Shown: one piece after another, positions 51,389 to 59,033 of the stretch
Layout: every line of letters begins with the position of its first letter
Position numbering within the stretch: the first letter of the stretch is position 1
Source: Streptomyces klenkii
GTDB taxonomy: Bacteria > Actinomycetota > Actinomycetes > Streptomycetales > Streptomycetaceae
NCBI RefSeq assembly: GCF_003626645.1
Contig: NZ_RBAM01000006.1
Location: 124,001 to 188,000 of the forward strand
DNA: 64,000 nucleotides
Direction of reading: 5' to 3'
The notes under the pieces: model-generated
What the model saw: the letters and a program-made list of their open reading frames with translations, nothing else
Told to the model about the DNA's origin: nothing
The model's database searches: none
Position numbers and translations under genes: made by a program

Positions 51389-51518
51389 GGTGTGCGTACT
51401 CCTTTTCGCTGTTCGGGCAAGGGTAGAAGGGTAGTTGGTCATGCCAGGCGTATCGCGGAGCGGCCTCCCCCGCGCCGTTCCGCGTGCGTTCCGCCCGGCC
51501 GGCGCCGACGATGGGCTC

Positions 51519-51887
51519 ATGGTGCGGTCACGGCGGGTGCAAGTGCGGAGGGTCTACGACCCGGCCGACGAGGAGGCGGACGGCAGCCGGGTGCTCGTCG
51601 ACCGCATCTGGCCGCGCGGCCTGAGCAAGGAGGCGGCCGCGCTGGACGAGTGGTGCAAGGACGTCGCGCCGTCCACCGGGCTGCGCACCTGGTACGGGCA
51701 CGACCCCGCCCGCTTCGAGGAGTTCACCCGCCGCTACCGCACGGAACTGCGCGACGAGCCCCACACGGCCGCCCTCCAGCACCTCAGGGAGCTGTCCCGG
51801 CACGGCACGCTCACCTTGCTGACCGCGACCAGGGACCGCGACATCAGCGCGGCGGCGGTCCTGCGGGACGTACTGACGAAGGACTGA
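51519..51887 (+). CDS. DUF488 family protein
   Basis: The 122-residue protein matches the DUF488 pattern: VQVRRVYDPADEEADGSRVL, VDRIWPRGLSKE, CKDVAPSTGLRTWYGHDP, and RYRTEL. Its function is unknown, though uric-acid or nucleic-acid roles have been guessed for relatives. The ATG at 51519 is chosen because the family begins within a few residues of VQVRRVY. It is a single gene between the kinase and the epimerase. Confidence 0.85.
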   Translation: MVRSRRVQVRRVYDPADEEADGSRVLVDRIWPRGLSKEAAALDEWCKDVAPSTGLRTWYGHDPARFEEFTRRYRTELRDEPHTAALQHLRELSRHGTLTLLTATRDRDISAAAVLRDVLTKD

Positions 51888-52003
51888 CCGGGCAGGACTG
51901 ACGCGGCGCCGGCCCCGGGCCGACCTTTGCCGACCCTTACGGAGTGATGACGTACCGCGCGCGTCCGGGCCGTACGGCCGCCGCCGGCCCTACCGTCGGA
52001 CGC

Positions 52004-53065
52004 ATGCGCGTACTCGTCACCGGAGGAGCGGGCTTCATCGGCTCGCACATCGTTTCCGCCCTGCTCGCCCGGGGGCACGACCCCGTCGTCCTCGACGCCC
52101 TGCTCCCCGCCGCCCACCCGGTGCGGCCCGCCCTGCCCGAGGGCGCCGCCTGGTACGAGGGCGACGTACGCGATCCCGCCGCCGTCGCGCGGGCGCTGCG
52201 CGGCGCCGACGCGGTCTGCCACCAGGCGGCGATGGTCGGCCTGGGCAAGGACTTCGCCGACGCGCCGGCCTACGTGAGCTGCAACGACCACGGCACGGCC
52301 GTGCTGCTGGCGGCGATGGCCGAAGCCGGCGTGCGCGGCCTCGTGCAGGCCGGGTCCATGGTGATCTACGGCGAGGGGCGCTACGACTGCGCGGAGCACG
52401 GCCCCGTCCGGCCCGGGCCCCGGCGGGCCGGGGACCTCGAAGCGGGCCGCTTCGAGCCCCTGTGCCCGCGCTGCGGCAAGCAGCTCGCGCCGGGGCTCGT
52501 CGGCGAGGAGGCGGCGGCCGACCCGCGCAACGTGTACGCGACGACGAAGCTCGCCCAGGAGCATCTGGCGTCGTCCTGGGCGCGGATGACGGGCGGCCGC
52601 GCCGTGTCGCTGCGCTATCACAACGTCTACGGGCCGGGGATGCCGCGCGACACCCCGTACGCGGGCGTCGCCTCGTTCTTCCGCTCGGCCCTCGCGCGGG
52701 GCGAGGCGCCGCGCGTCTTCGAGGACGGGCGCCAGCGCAGGGACTTCGTGCACGTCCGCGACGTGGCCACGGCGAACGTCCTGGCGCTGGAGGGGCTCGG
52801 CACCCGCCCCGCGGGGAGCGCGCGGGCGTACAACTGCGGGAGCGACACGCCCCGCACGATCGGTGACATGGCCCGCGCCCTGAGCGCGGCCCACGGCGGG
52901 CCGGCCCCCGTGGTCACCGGCGAGTTCCGGCTCGGGGACGTCCGGCACATCACGGCGACCTCGCGCCGGCTCCGCGCGGAGTTCGGCTGGTCTCCGCAGG
53001 TGGGCTTCACCGCGGGCATGACGGAGTTCGCGCACGCCCCGCAGCGGCGGCCGGCCCACGCCTGA
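52004..53065 (+). CDS. NAD-dependent sugar epimerase/dehydratase with zinc-ribbon-like insert
   Basis: The 353-residue SDR protein has the NAD motif VTGGAGFIGSHIV, an active-site Y-x-x-x-K in NVYATTKLAQEH and the nucleotide-sugar stretch YHNVYGPGM. An insert near residues 125-165 has YDCAEHGPVRPG and LCPRCGKQ, three to four cysteines that could bind zinc; this insert occurs in one branch of actinobacterial dTDP-/UDP-sugar epimerases. ATG 52004 follows a TACCGT element by 7 bases and lacks a ribosome site, so expression may be leaderless. It sits beside the glycosyltransferase neighbourhood, suggesting envelope glycan synthesis. Confidence 0.85.
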   Translation: MRVLVTGGAGFIGSHIVSALLARGHDPVVLDALLPAAHPVRPALPEGAAWYEGDVRDPAAVARALRGADAVCHQAAMVGLGKDFADAPAYVSCNDHGTAVLLAAMAEAGVRGLVQAGSMVIYGEGRYDCAEHGPVRPGPRRAGDLEAGRFEPLCPRCGKQLAPGLVGEEAAADPRNVYATTKLAQEHLASSWARMTGGRAVSLRYHNVYGPGMPRDTPYAGVASFFRSALARGEAPRVFEDGRQRRDFVHVRDVATANVLALEGLGTRPAGSARAYNCGSDTPRTIGDMARALSAAHGGPAPVVTGEFRLGDVRHITATSRRLRAEFGWSPQVGFTAGMTEFAHAPQRRPAHA

Positions 53066-53080
53066 GGGGAGGCGTCCGGG

Positions 53081-54205
53081 TCAGGGCGCCGCCGGCAGGA
53101 CCACCTCGAACCGGCAGCCGCCCTGGACGTTGCAGACCGTCGCGCGCCCCGAGTGGGCCTCGACGATGCCGCGCACGATCGCCAGGCCGAGTCCCGCACC
53201 CGCGGTCGGTGTACGGGCCTCGGAGCCCCGCCAGCCCGTGTCGAACACGCGGGGCAGGTTCTCCTCGGGAATGCCGCCGCAGGCGTCGGTGACGGACAGG
53301 ACGACCGTGCCCGTCGCCTCCTCGTGCCGCGCGGCGATCGCGACGGTCCCGTCGGCGGGGGTGTGGCGGATGGCGTTGACGAGGAGGTTGCCGAGGACCC
53401 GGGTCATCTCCCGGCCGTCAACCTCGACGGGCACGCCGGCCGCCTCCTCCGCCTTCTCGCCGATCAGCCGGACGCCGTGTTCGCGGGCCAGCGGCTCGGC
53501 TCCGGCGAGGGCGTCGCCCACCAGGTCGTGCACCGACATCCGGCTCGGGCTGAGGGAGAGCGTGCCCGCGTGGATCCGGGAGAGCTCGAAGAGGTCGCTC
53601 ACCATCCCGTTGAGCCGGTCGGTCTCCGTACGGATCTGCCGGTGGTAGCGCGCCGGGTCCTCGACGACGCCGTCCTCCAGGGCTTCCGCCATGGCGCGCA
53701 GCCCGGCCAGCGGGGTGCGCAGGTCGTGCGAGATCCAGGCCACGAGTTCCCGGCGCGAGGCGTCGAGGGCGCGCTCCCGCTCCCGGGACTCCTCCAGCTT
53801 CGCGCTGGTGGCGGCCAGCTCCCGCCCGAGCGCGGCCAGTTCGGCCGTGGCGTTGCCGCCGGGGGCCGCGAAGCTGCCGCTGCGGCCGAAGTCCCGGGCG
53901 GCCAGGGTCAGGGCGTTGCTGCGGGCCACGACCCAGCGGCCCAGCACCAGCGCGGTGGCCAGGGAGACCACGGCGGCCATGGCGCACACGGTCGTCACGA
54001 CGGTCAGGTCGTGCGAGGACAGGAACATCGCCCACGCCACGCTCAGCGTCCCGGCCAGCATGGCCGTCACCGACACGGCGGCCACGACCGTCAGGGACAC
54101 CGCGACGGAGCGGTGCCGGAGCAGCCGCAGGGCGAGTGCGCCGAGCACGCCGGCCGCGGTCGCTCCCGCGAGGGCGTAGAGGGCGATCAGCAGGATGTCA
54201 TTCAC
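53081..54205 (-). CDS. Sensor histidine kinase
   Basis: The 374-residue protein has three to four N-terminal spans (to about residue 110), a HAMP-like helix region, the phosphoacceptor motif AWISHDLRTPLAGLRAM and ATPase boxes NLLVNAIRHTPA and GAGLGLAIVRGI. GTG 54205 starts 8 bases inside the end of the response-regulator gene, with GGGGAGG upstream, so the pair is co-translated. There is almost no extracytoplasmic loop, which suggests it senses within the membrane. It is divergent from the glycosyltransferase operon it may control. Confidence 0.92.
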   Translation of the reverse strand: MNDILLIALYALAGATAAGVLGALALRLLRHRSVAVSLTVVAAVSVTAMLAGTLSVAWAMFLSSHDLTVVTTVCAMAAVVSLATALVLGRWVVARSNALTLAARDFGRSGSFAAPGGNATAELAALGRELAATSAKLEESRERERALDASRRELVAWISHDLRTPLAGLRAMAEALEDGVVEDPARYHRQIRTETDRLNGMVSDLFELSRIHAGTLSLSPSRMSVHDLVGDALAGAEPLAREHGVRLIGEKAEEAAGVPVEVDGREMTRVLGNLLVNAIRHTPADGTVAIAARHEEATGTVVLSVTDACGGIPEENLPRVFDTGWRGSEARTPTAGAGLGLAIVRGIVEAHSGRATVCNVQGGCRFEVVLPAAP

Positions 54206-54971
54206 GGGTCCCGGCCTCCCCGGACTGCGTAGCGGCGTCGGAGGTCCCGGCGGCGTCACCCTCGAAGTCGCCCTCCGCGTCGAAGCGGTAGCCGACGCCC
54301 CACACCGTGCGGATGAAGCGCGGCCGGGCCGGGTCGTCCTCGACCTTCGCGCGCAGCCGGCGGACGTGCACGGTCACGGTCGACAGGTCGCCGAACTCCC
54401 AGCCCCACACCTTGTGCATCAGCTCCTCGCGCCCGCAGGCCCGCCCCGGGTTCCGCAGCAGGAAGGCGAGGAGGTCGAATTCGCGGAGGGTGAGGGCGAG
54501 CGGCGCCCCGTCCTTGGTGGCCTGCCGCGCCACGGGGTCGAGGACGATCCCGGCGGCGCGCAGCGCGGGGGCGGGCGGCGGCACGTCGGCCCGGGACCGG
54601 GCCCGGCGCAGGACGGCTTCGGCGCGCAGCACGAGCTCCCGGGGGCTGAAGGGCTTGGTGACGTAGTCGTCGGCTCCGATCTCCAGCCCGAGGATGCGGT
54701 CCTCCTCGTCGCCCCGCGCCGTCAGCATGATCACGGGTACGGGTCCCGCGGCCCGCAGCCTGCGGCAGACCTCCAGGCCGTCCATGCCCGGCAGCATCAG
54801 GTCGAGGAGGACGAGGTCGGGGCGCACGGCGGCGGCGAGCTCCAGCGCCGCCGGGCCGTCCGCGGCCCGGTCGACGGCGAAGCCGGCCCTGCCGAGGTAG
54901 CCGGAGACGACCTCGGCGACGGTCGGGTCGTCGTCGACGACGAGGACGCGGGCGGGAGTTTCGTTCTGCAT
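54198..54971 (-). CDS. OmpR-family response regulator
   Basis: The 257-residue protein has a receiver domain (VLVVDDDPTVAE, phosphoacceptor D57 in LVLLDLMLPGMDG, Thr and Lys in MLTARG and YVTKPFSPRE) and a winged-helix output domain (LREFDLLAFLLRNPGRACGREELMHKVWGWEF; TVTVHVRRLRAKVE). It pairs with the downstream histidine kinase. It is divergent from the glycosyltransferase gene across 123 bp, a likely site of action. Confidence 0.94.
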   Translation of the reverse strand: MQNETPARVLVVDDDPTVAEVVSGYLGRAGFAVDRAADGPAALELAAAVRPDLVLLDLMLPGMDGLEVCRRLRAAGPVPVIMLTARGDEEDRILGLEIGADDYVTKPFSPRELVLRAEAVLRRARSRADVPPPAPALRAAGIVLDPVARQATKDGAPLALTLREFDLLAFLLRNPGRACGREELMHKVWGWEFGDLSTVTVHVRRLRAKVEDDPARPRFIRTVWGVGYRFDAEGDFEGDAAGTSDAATQSGEAGTRE

Positions 54972-55094
54972 GACTCCAGCCTCGCACCGGCCGGGAGGCG
55001 CTGGTGCGGAGCGTCCCGGCCCGTGGGCGGGCGTCCTCGTTTCGTAAGACCCTGACATCCGAAATGCCGGAATTCGCTCCGTAGGGTGAGTGGC

Positions 55095-55793
55095 GTGACT
55101 CACTCCACCTCTCCTACCGCGGACGTCGTGCTGCCCTGTCTCGACGAAGCGGCGGCCCTGCCCTGGGTCCTGGCGCGGGTGCCTGCCGGCTGGCGGGCGA
55201 TCGTCGTCGACAACGGCTCCCGTGACGGCTCGGCGGACCTGGCCCGTTCCCTCGGCGCGACCGTCGTCCACGAGCCGCGCCTCGGCTTCGGCGCGGCGTG
55301 CCACGCCGGGCTGGCCGCCGCCGAGGCCGAACTCGTCTGCTTCTGCGACTGCGACGCCTCGCTCGACCCCGGCCTGCTGCCCGGCCTCGCGGCGGCGGTC
55401 GCCGCCGGCGACGCCGACCTGGCGCTCGGCCGGCGCCGCCCGCAAGGGCGCGGAGCGTGGCCGGTCCACGCCCGCCTCGGCAACGCGGCCCTGGCCCGGA
55501 TGGTCCGCCGCCGCACCGGGCTGCGGCTGCACGACCTGGGCCCCCTGCGCGTCGCGCGCCGGGAGGCCCTGCTGGGCCTCGGCCTGACCGACCGCCGCAG
55601 CGGCTACCCCCTGGAGATGGTGGTGCGCGCCGCCGACGCCGGGTGGCGGGTGACGGAGACCGACGTCCCGTACCTCCCCCGCACCGGCCGCTCGAAGGTG
55701 ACCGGCACCTGGCGCGGCACCTGGCGCGCGGTGCGGGACATGCGCGGCGTGCTCCGGGCGCCCGCCGCGCCGCGGGAGGTGACGGCCGCGTGA
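55095..55793 (+). CDS. Family 2 glycosyltransferase
   Basis: The 232-residue GT-A enzyme has VVLPCLDEAAALPWVL, VDNGSRDGSADLA and the DxD-like CFCDCDASLDPG. There are no membrane spans, so it uses a soluble or membrane-interface acceptor, as dolichol-phosphate-mannose-synthase-like proteins do. GTG 55095 is 7 bases after a TAGGGT -10 element with no ribosome site, so it may be leaderless. DUF2064 starts on its stop codon. It belongs to an envelope sugar operon with the next two genes. Confidence 0.88.
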   Translation: MTHSTSPTADVVLPCLDEAAALPWVLARVPAGWRAIVVDNGSRDGSADLARSLGATVVHEPRLGFGAACHAGLAAAEAELVCFCDCDASLDPGLLPGLAAAVAAGDADLALGRRRPQGRGAWPVHARLGNAALARMVRRRTGLRLHDLGPLRVARREALLGLGLTDRRSGYPLEMVVRAADAGWRVTETDVPYLPRTGRSKVTGTWRGTWRAVRDMRGVLRAPAAPREVTAA

Positions 55794-56560
55794 GCGCCGC
55801 CGTTCCCGCGGGCCCGGGCGGGCCGACGACCCTGCTCGTCATCGCCAAGGAACCGCTGCCCGGGCGGGTCAAGACGCGCCTCACCCCGCCGTACGCGCCG
55901 GCCGAGGCGGCGCTGCTGGCGGAGGCCGCGCTGACGGACACGCTGCGGGCCGTACGGGCCATGCCCGCCTGCCGCCGGGTCCTCGTCCTGGACGGCCGGC
56001 CCGGTCCGTGGCTGCCGCCGGGCTTCGAGGTCCTGCCGCAGTGCGCGGGCGGCCTCGACGAACGGCTCGCCGCCGCCTTCGCCGCCTGTACGGGCCCCGC
56101 CCTGCTCGTCGGCATGGACACCCCGCAGCTCACGCCGGGCCTGCTGGCCCCGGCCCTGGGCCCGGCGGGCTGGCAGGGCTGCGACGCCTGGTTCGGCCCC
56201 GCCGCCGACGGCGGCTTCTGGGCCCTGGGGCTGGCCGAACCATGGCAGCCCGGTCTCCTGCGCGGCGTCCCCATGTCCACGGCCACGACCGGCGCCGTGC
56301 AGCGCCGCCGGCTCGTGGCGGCCGGGCTCCGCGTCCGGGACCTCCCGGAACTGCTCGACGTCGACACGGCGGCGGACGCCCTGCGCGTCGCCGAGGCGGC
56401 ACCCGGCAGCCGGTTCGCGGCGGCCGTGGAACGGCTCGGGCGGCGGGTGCCCGCGCCGCGGGATCCGGTGCAGGAGCCGTCACGGGAGCCGTCATGGAAG
56501 CCGGCCCCCGCGCCGCTCTCCCCCGGCGGAGGTGGCCGGCCGTGCCGACGCGCGAACTGA
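55790..56560 (+). CDS. DUF2064/TIGR04282-type glycosyltransferase-like protein
   Basis: The 256-residue protein opens LLVIAKEPLPGRVKTRLTPPYAPAEA, the signature of the DUF2064 group of nucleotidyltransferase/glycosyltransferase-fold proteins, with LLVGMDTPQLTPGLL and GPAADGGFWALGL later. GTG 55790 overlaps the previous stop (GTGA). The last 40 residues are Pro-rich and probably disordered. The family is often beside a GT2 and a methyltransferase, exactly as here; its donor and acceptor are unknown. Confidence 0.85.
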   Translation: MSAAVPAGPGGPTTLLVIAKEPLPGRVKTRLTPPYAPAEAALLAEAALTDTLRAVRAMPACRRVLVLDGRPGPWLPPGFEVLPQCAGGLDERLAAAFAACTGPALLVGMDTPQLTPGLLAPALGPAGWQGCDAWFGPAADGGFWALGLAEPWQPGLLRGVPMSTATTGAVQRRRLVAAGLRVRDLPELLDVDTAADALRVAEAAPGSRFAAAVERLGRRVPAPRDPVQEPSREPSWKPAPAPLSPGGGGRPCRRAN

Positions 56561-57237
56561 CGGCGGACCCGGCGGCGCCGCCCGCCCGGATACCGGCCCC
56601 CTGGCGCAGCGACCCCTACGCCGACGCGGTCAGCGCCGGCCGTGGCCCGCTGTTCCTGCGCCGTACGGACGGCTGGATGCTGCCGCTCGACGTCGAACGG
56701 TGGTGCGCGGAGGCCGACCCCGCCGACCTCACGGTCCTCGACCGGTGCCGGGGCCCCGTCATCGACATCGGCTGCGGCCCCGGCAGGCTCGTCACCGCCC
56801 TGGCTACCCGCGGCCACCCGGTGCTCGGCGTGGACGTCAGCCCGGCCGCCGTCGACCGGACCCGGCGCGGCGGCGGTGCGGCCCTGTGCCGGTCCGTCTT
56901 CGCTCCCCTGCCCGGCGAGGGGCGCTGGGGCACGGCGCTGCTGATCGACGGCAACATCGGCATCGGCGGCGACCCGGCCGCCCTCCTCGGCCGCGTCGCC
57001 CGCCTGACGGCGCCGGGCGGTCTCCTCATCGCCGAGTCCGCCGGCCCGGACGCCGGCGAGCGCGTGGACGAACGCGTGGAGGTGCGTGTCGACGACGGGC
57101 GCGGCCGGACCGGGCCGCCCTTCCCGTGGGCCCGCGTCGGCACGGCCGCCCTGACCCGCCACGCGAGGCGGGCCGGGTGGCGGGTGGCGGAGCGGTGGAC
57201 CGTGTCCGGGCGGTCGTTCTCGGCCCTGCGCCGCTGA
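56542..57237 (+). CDS. Class I SAM-dependent methyltransferase
   Basis: The 231-residue protein has motif I VIDIGCGPGRLVTALA and motif II-like GVDVSPAAV. GTG 56542 is chosen because GGAGGTGG lies 9 bases upstream; ATG 56494, 16 codons earlier with GGGAG, is an alternative. It overlaps the previous gene by 19 bases and ends the three-gene operon, followed by a strong hairpin. It probably methylates the glycosylated product of the operon; no substrate can be read. Confidence 0.87.
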   Translation: MPTRELTADPAAPPARIPAPWRSDPYADAVSAGRGPLFLRRTDGWMLPLDVERWCAEADPADLTVLDRCRGPVIDIGCGPGRLVTALATRGHPVLGVDVSPAAVDRTRRGGGAALCRSVFAPLPGEGRWGTALLIDGNIGIGGDPAALLGRVARLTAPGGLLIAESAGPDAGERVDERVEVRVDDGRGRTGPPFPWARVGTAALTRHARRAGWRVAERWTVSGRSFSALRR

Positions 57238-57254
57238 GACCGGGGCGCGGCGCC

Positions 57255-57293
57255 CTGCGGGGCGCTCTCCGTACGACGGAGGGCGCCCCGCAG
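57255..57293. terminator. 18-bp stem bidirectional terminator
   Basis: The arms 57255-57272 and 57276-57293 pair over 18 bp with one U-G wobble around a 3-base loop; the outer 11 bp (CTGCGGGGCGC / GCGCCCCGCAG) are perfect. It lies between the convergent methyltransferase and small membrane-protein genes. Confidence 0.8.
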
Positions 57294-57298
57294 TCGCG

Positions 57299-57748
57299 TC
57301 ACGAGTCCCGCGGCCCTTCCCGCAGCCGCCGGGCCCAGGCCCGTACGAGCACGGTCGCGGCGGTCACCGCGGCCGTCAGCCCCAGCAGGAGAAGCCAGTT
57401 GCGCAGGTAGTCCAGCGGCAGCACCGACGGGTTCTGCGGGACGCCCGGCCGGAACAGGACCGGGTAGGCCACCGCCGTCAGGCTCGCCGCGACGAGCAGG
57501 CCGGCGCGCACCGCGCGCCGCGCCCGCAGCCGTACGACCACGAGACCGGCGAGGAGCGTCAGTGGGACGACGACCCCGTCGTGCACGAGCACCGCCCCGG
57601 CCAGCCATTGCACGACCTGCCACGGGTCCTGCGGGTCGTCGCCGCGCCACGCGGCCCACACGCCCACCCCCATCAGGGCGACCCCGCACGCGCCGGCGGC
57701 CGCGCGGAACACCGGCAGTGCCCGGTTCCCCCGTCCCCGCCCCCGCAT
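57299..57748 (-). CDS. Small membrane protein paired with the molybdopterin oxidoreductase
   Basis: The 149-residue protein has about four predicted spans (FRAAAGACGVALMGVGVWAAW; VVPLTLLAGLVVVRL; LLVAASLTAVAYPVLF; NWLLLLGLTAAVTAATVLV) with a basic N-terminus. Its ATG overlaps the oxidoreductase stop by one base (TGATG). I do not recognise the family. The position suggests a membrane partner or electron-transfer subunit for the oxidoreductase. Confidence 0.75.
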   Translation of the reverse strand: MRGRGRGNRALPVFRAAAGACGVALMGVGVWAAWRGDDPQDPWQVVQWLAGAVLVHDGVVVPLTLLAGLVVVRLRARRAVRAGLLVAASLTAVAYPVLFRPGVPQNPSVLPLDYLRNWLLLLGLTAAVTAATVLVRAWARRLREGPRDS

Positions 57749-58920
57749 CACAGCGCCTCCATCCGGGACACCCACTTGGTCTGGAGGACGCCGGGCCTGT
57801 TCGGGGCGATGATCCGGGCCGGATAGCCGTGGTCGGGCGGGAGTTCCCGCCCGTTGAGGCGCAGGGCCAGCAGCGTGAGGGGGTCGCGGGCGTAGGTGTG
57901 CGGCATGACCATCACCCGGTAGGCGCCGTGCCGCTCCAGGGACGTGACCCGGATCAGGGCTCCCACCGGTGCGCCCGCCCGGTCCAGCAGGTCGCGCACC
58001 CGTACGCCCGTCCAGCGCGCCGAGCGGCTCCAGCCCTCCACGCAGGCGATCGGCAGGGTCGCCTCCCGCTGCGGCACGGTGCGCAGTTCGTCCAGGGTGA
58101 TCTCGTACGGGCGCGGGCCCCCGACGTACAGCCGCCAGCCGCGCACGGCCTCCGCGGTCACTCCGGCGCGGGCGGCGGTGCGGTTGACGGGCAGGCTCAG
58201 CTCGCCGTGGTCCGGGTGGCGCGGGGCCAGGAGGTCCAGGCTCTTGAGGGGCGTCAGGGACTGGCCCGCGGTGGTGAGCGTCACCGCTCCGACGGCGGCG
58301 CCCGTGGCGGCCAGCAACGACCGCCGGTCGGGGCCGTCCTCGGCGGGAAGGGACAGCGTCCCGGGCGAGCGGCGCCTCCAATGGGCCGCGATGTCCGGCG
58401 CCTTGACCGCCAGGTGCAGGAGCAGCGAGCCGATGAGCAGCCAGCCGACGGCGTAGTGCACGGGCACGAAGGAGAACGGCCACGGGTACCACTGCGCGGT
58501 GTTGAACAGCCCCGAGAAGAGCTCGAAGAGCGCCGACGCGACCAGCACCGCGACGGACAGCCGCTCCAGGGCGTGCCGCACCGAGCGCACGAGCGGCCGG
58601 GCGAACAGGCGCGGGTAGACCGTCCACAGCTTCACCAGCAGCAGGGGGATCGCCGCGATCCCGCTCGCGACGTGCAGCCCCTGACTCAGCCGGTAGCCCC
58701 AGGAGGGGCGGCTGGGAAGGCTGTTCGCGAGCAGGGACGGCGGGTGCTGCAAGACGTGGCTGACCAGGCCCGTCACAAAACACACGGCGATCGCCGCGCC
58801 GAGCAGGCGGCCGACGGCGGTGGCCGTACGGGCGTCGTGCAGCCTGCCCGAGAAGGAGGGGAACGGGAGCCCGGGAAGGCGGAGGGATGGCCGCCGGAGG
58901 CGTTGGAGCGGGAGCTTCAT
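57748..58920 (-). CDS. Molybdopterin-dependent oxidoreductase with N-terminal cytochrome-b-like membrane domain
   Basis: The 390-residue protein has about four N-terminal spans (to residue 190), with His residues in GLHVASG and VPVHYAVGW that could bind haem. A twin-Arg-like DRRSLLAATGAAVGAV then leads into a sulfite-oxidase-fold domain with the molybdenum-ligand Cys in PIACVEGWS. The domain order makes it an envelope-facing oxidoreductase resembling fused YedY/YedZ, perhaps a methionine-sulfoxide-type reductase. It is divergent from the family 87-like glycosyltransferase. Confidence 0.85.
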   Translation of the reverse strand: MKLPLQRLRRPSLRLPGLPFPSFSGRLHDARTATAVGRLLGAAIAVCFVTGLVSHVLQHPPSLLANSLPSRPSWGYRLSQGLHVASGIAAIPLLLVKLWTVYPRLFARPLVRSVRHALERLSVAVLVASALFELFSGLFNTAQWYPWPFSFVPVHYAVGWLLIGSLLLHLAVKAPDIAAHWRRRSPGTLSLPAEDGPDRRSLLAATGAAVGAVTLTTAGQSLTPLKSLDLLAPRHPDHGELSLPVNRTAARAGVTAEAVRGWRLYVGGPRPYEITLDELRTVPQREATLPIACVEGWSRSARWTGVRVRDLLDRAGAPVGALIRVTSLERHGAYRVMVMPHTYARDPLTLLALRLNGRELPPDHGYPARIIAPNRPGVLQTKWVSRMEAL

Positions 58921-59033
58921 GCCTTCATCAGAACGCGCGCGGGGGCCGGGACGGGGGCATGAGGACCTTACGGAATGCGGACGTTCGCCCTGCGCGGCAC
59001 GTGTTCCGCCCGCGCCCGGTGCAGGCTGGCCCG

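Noticed and set aside
53066..53080. Possible terminator between the epimerase and histidine kinase genes
   Set aside because: Only 15 bases separate the two stops and no hairpin is visible.
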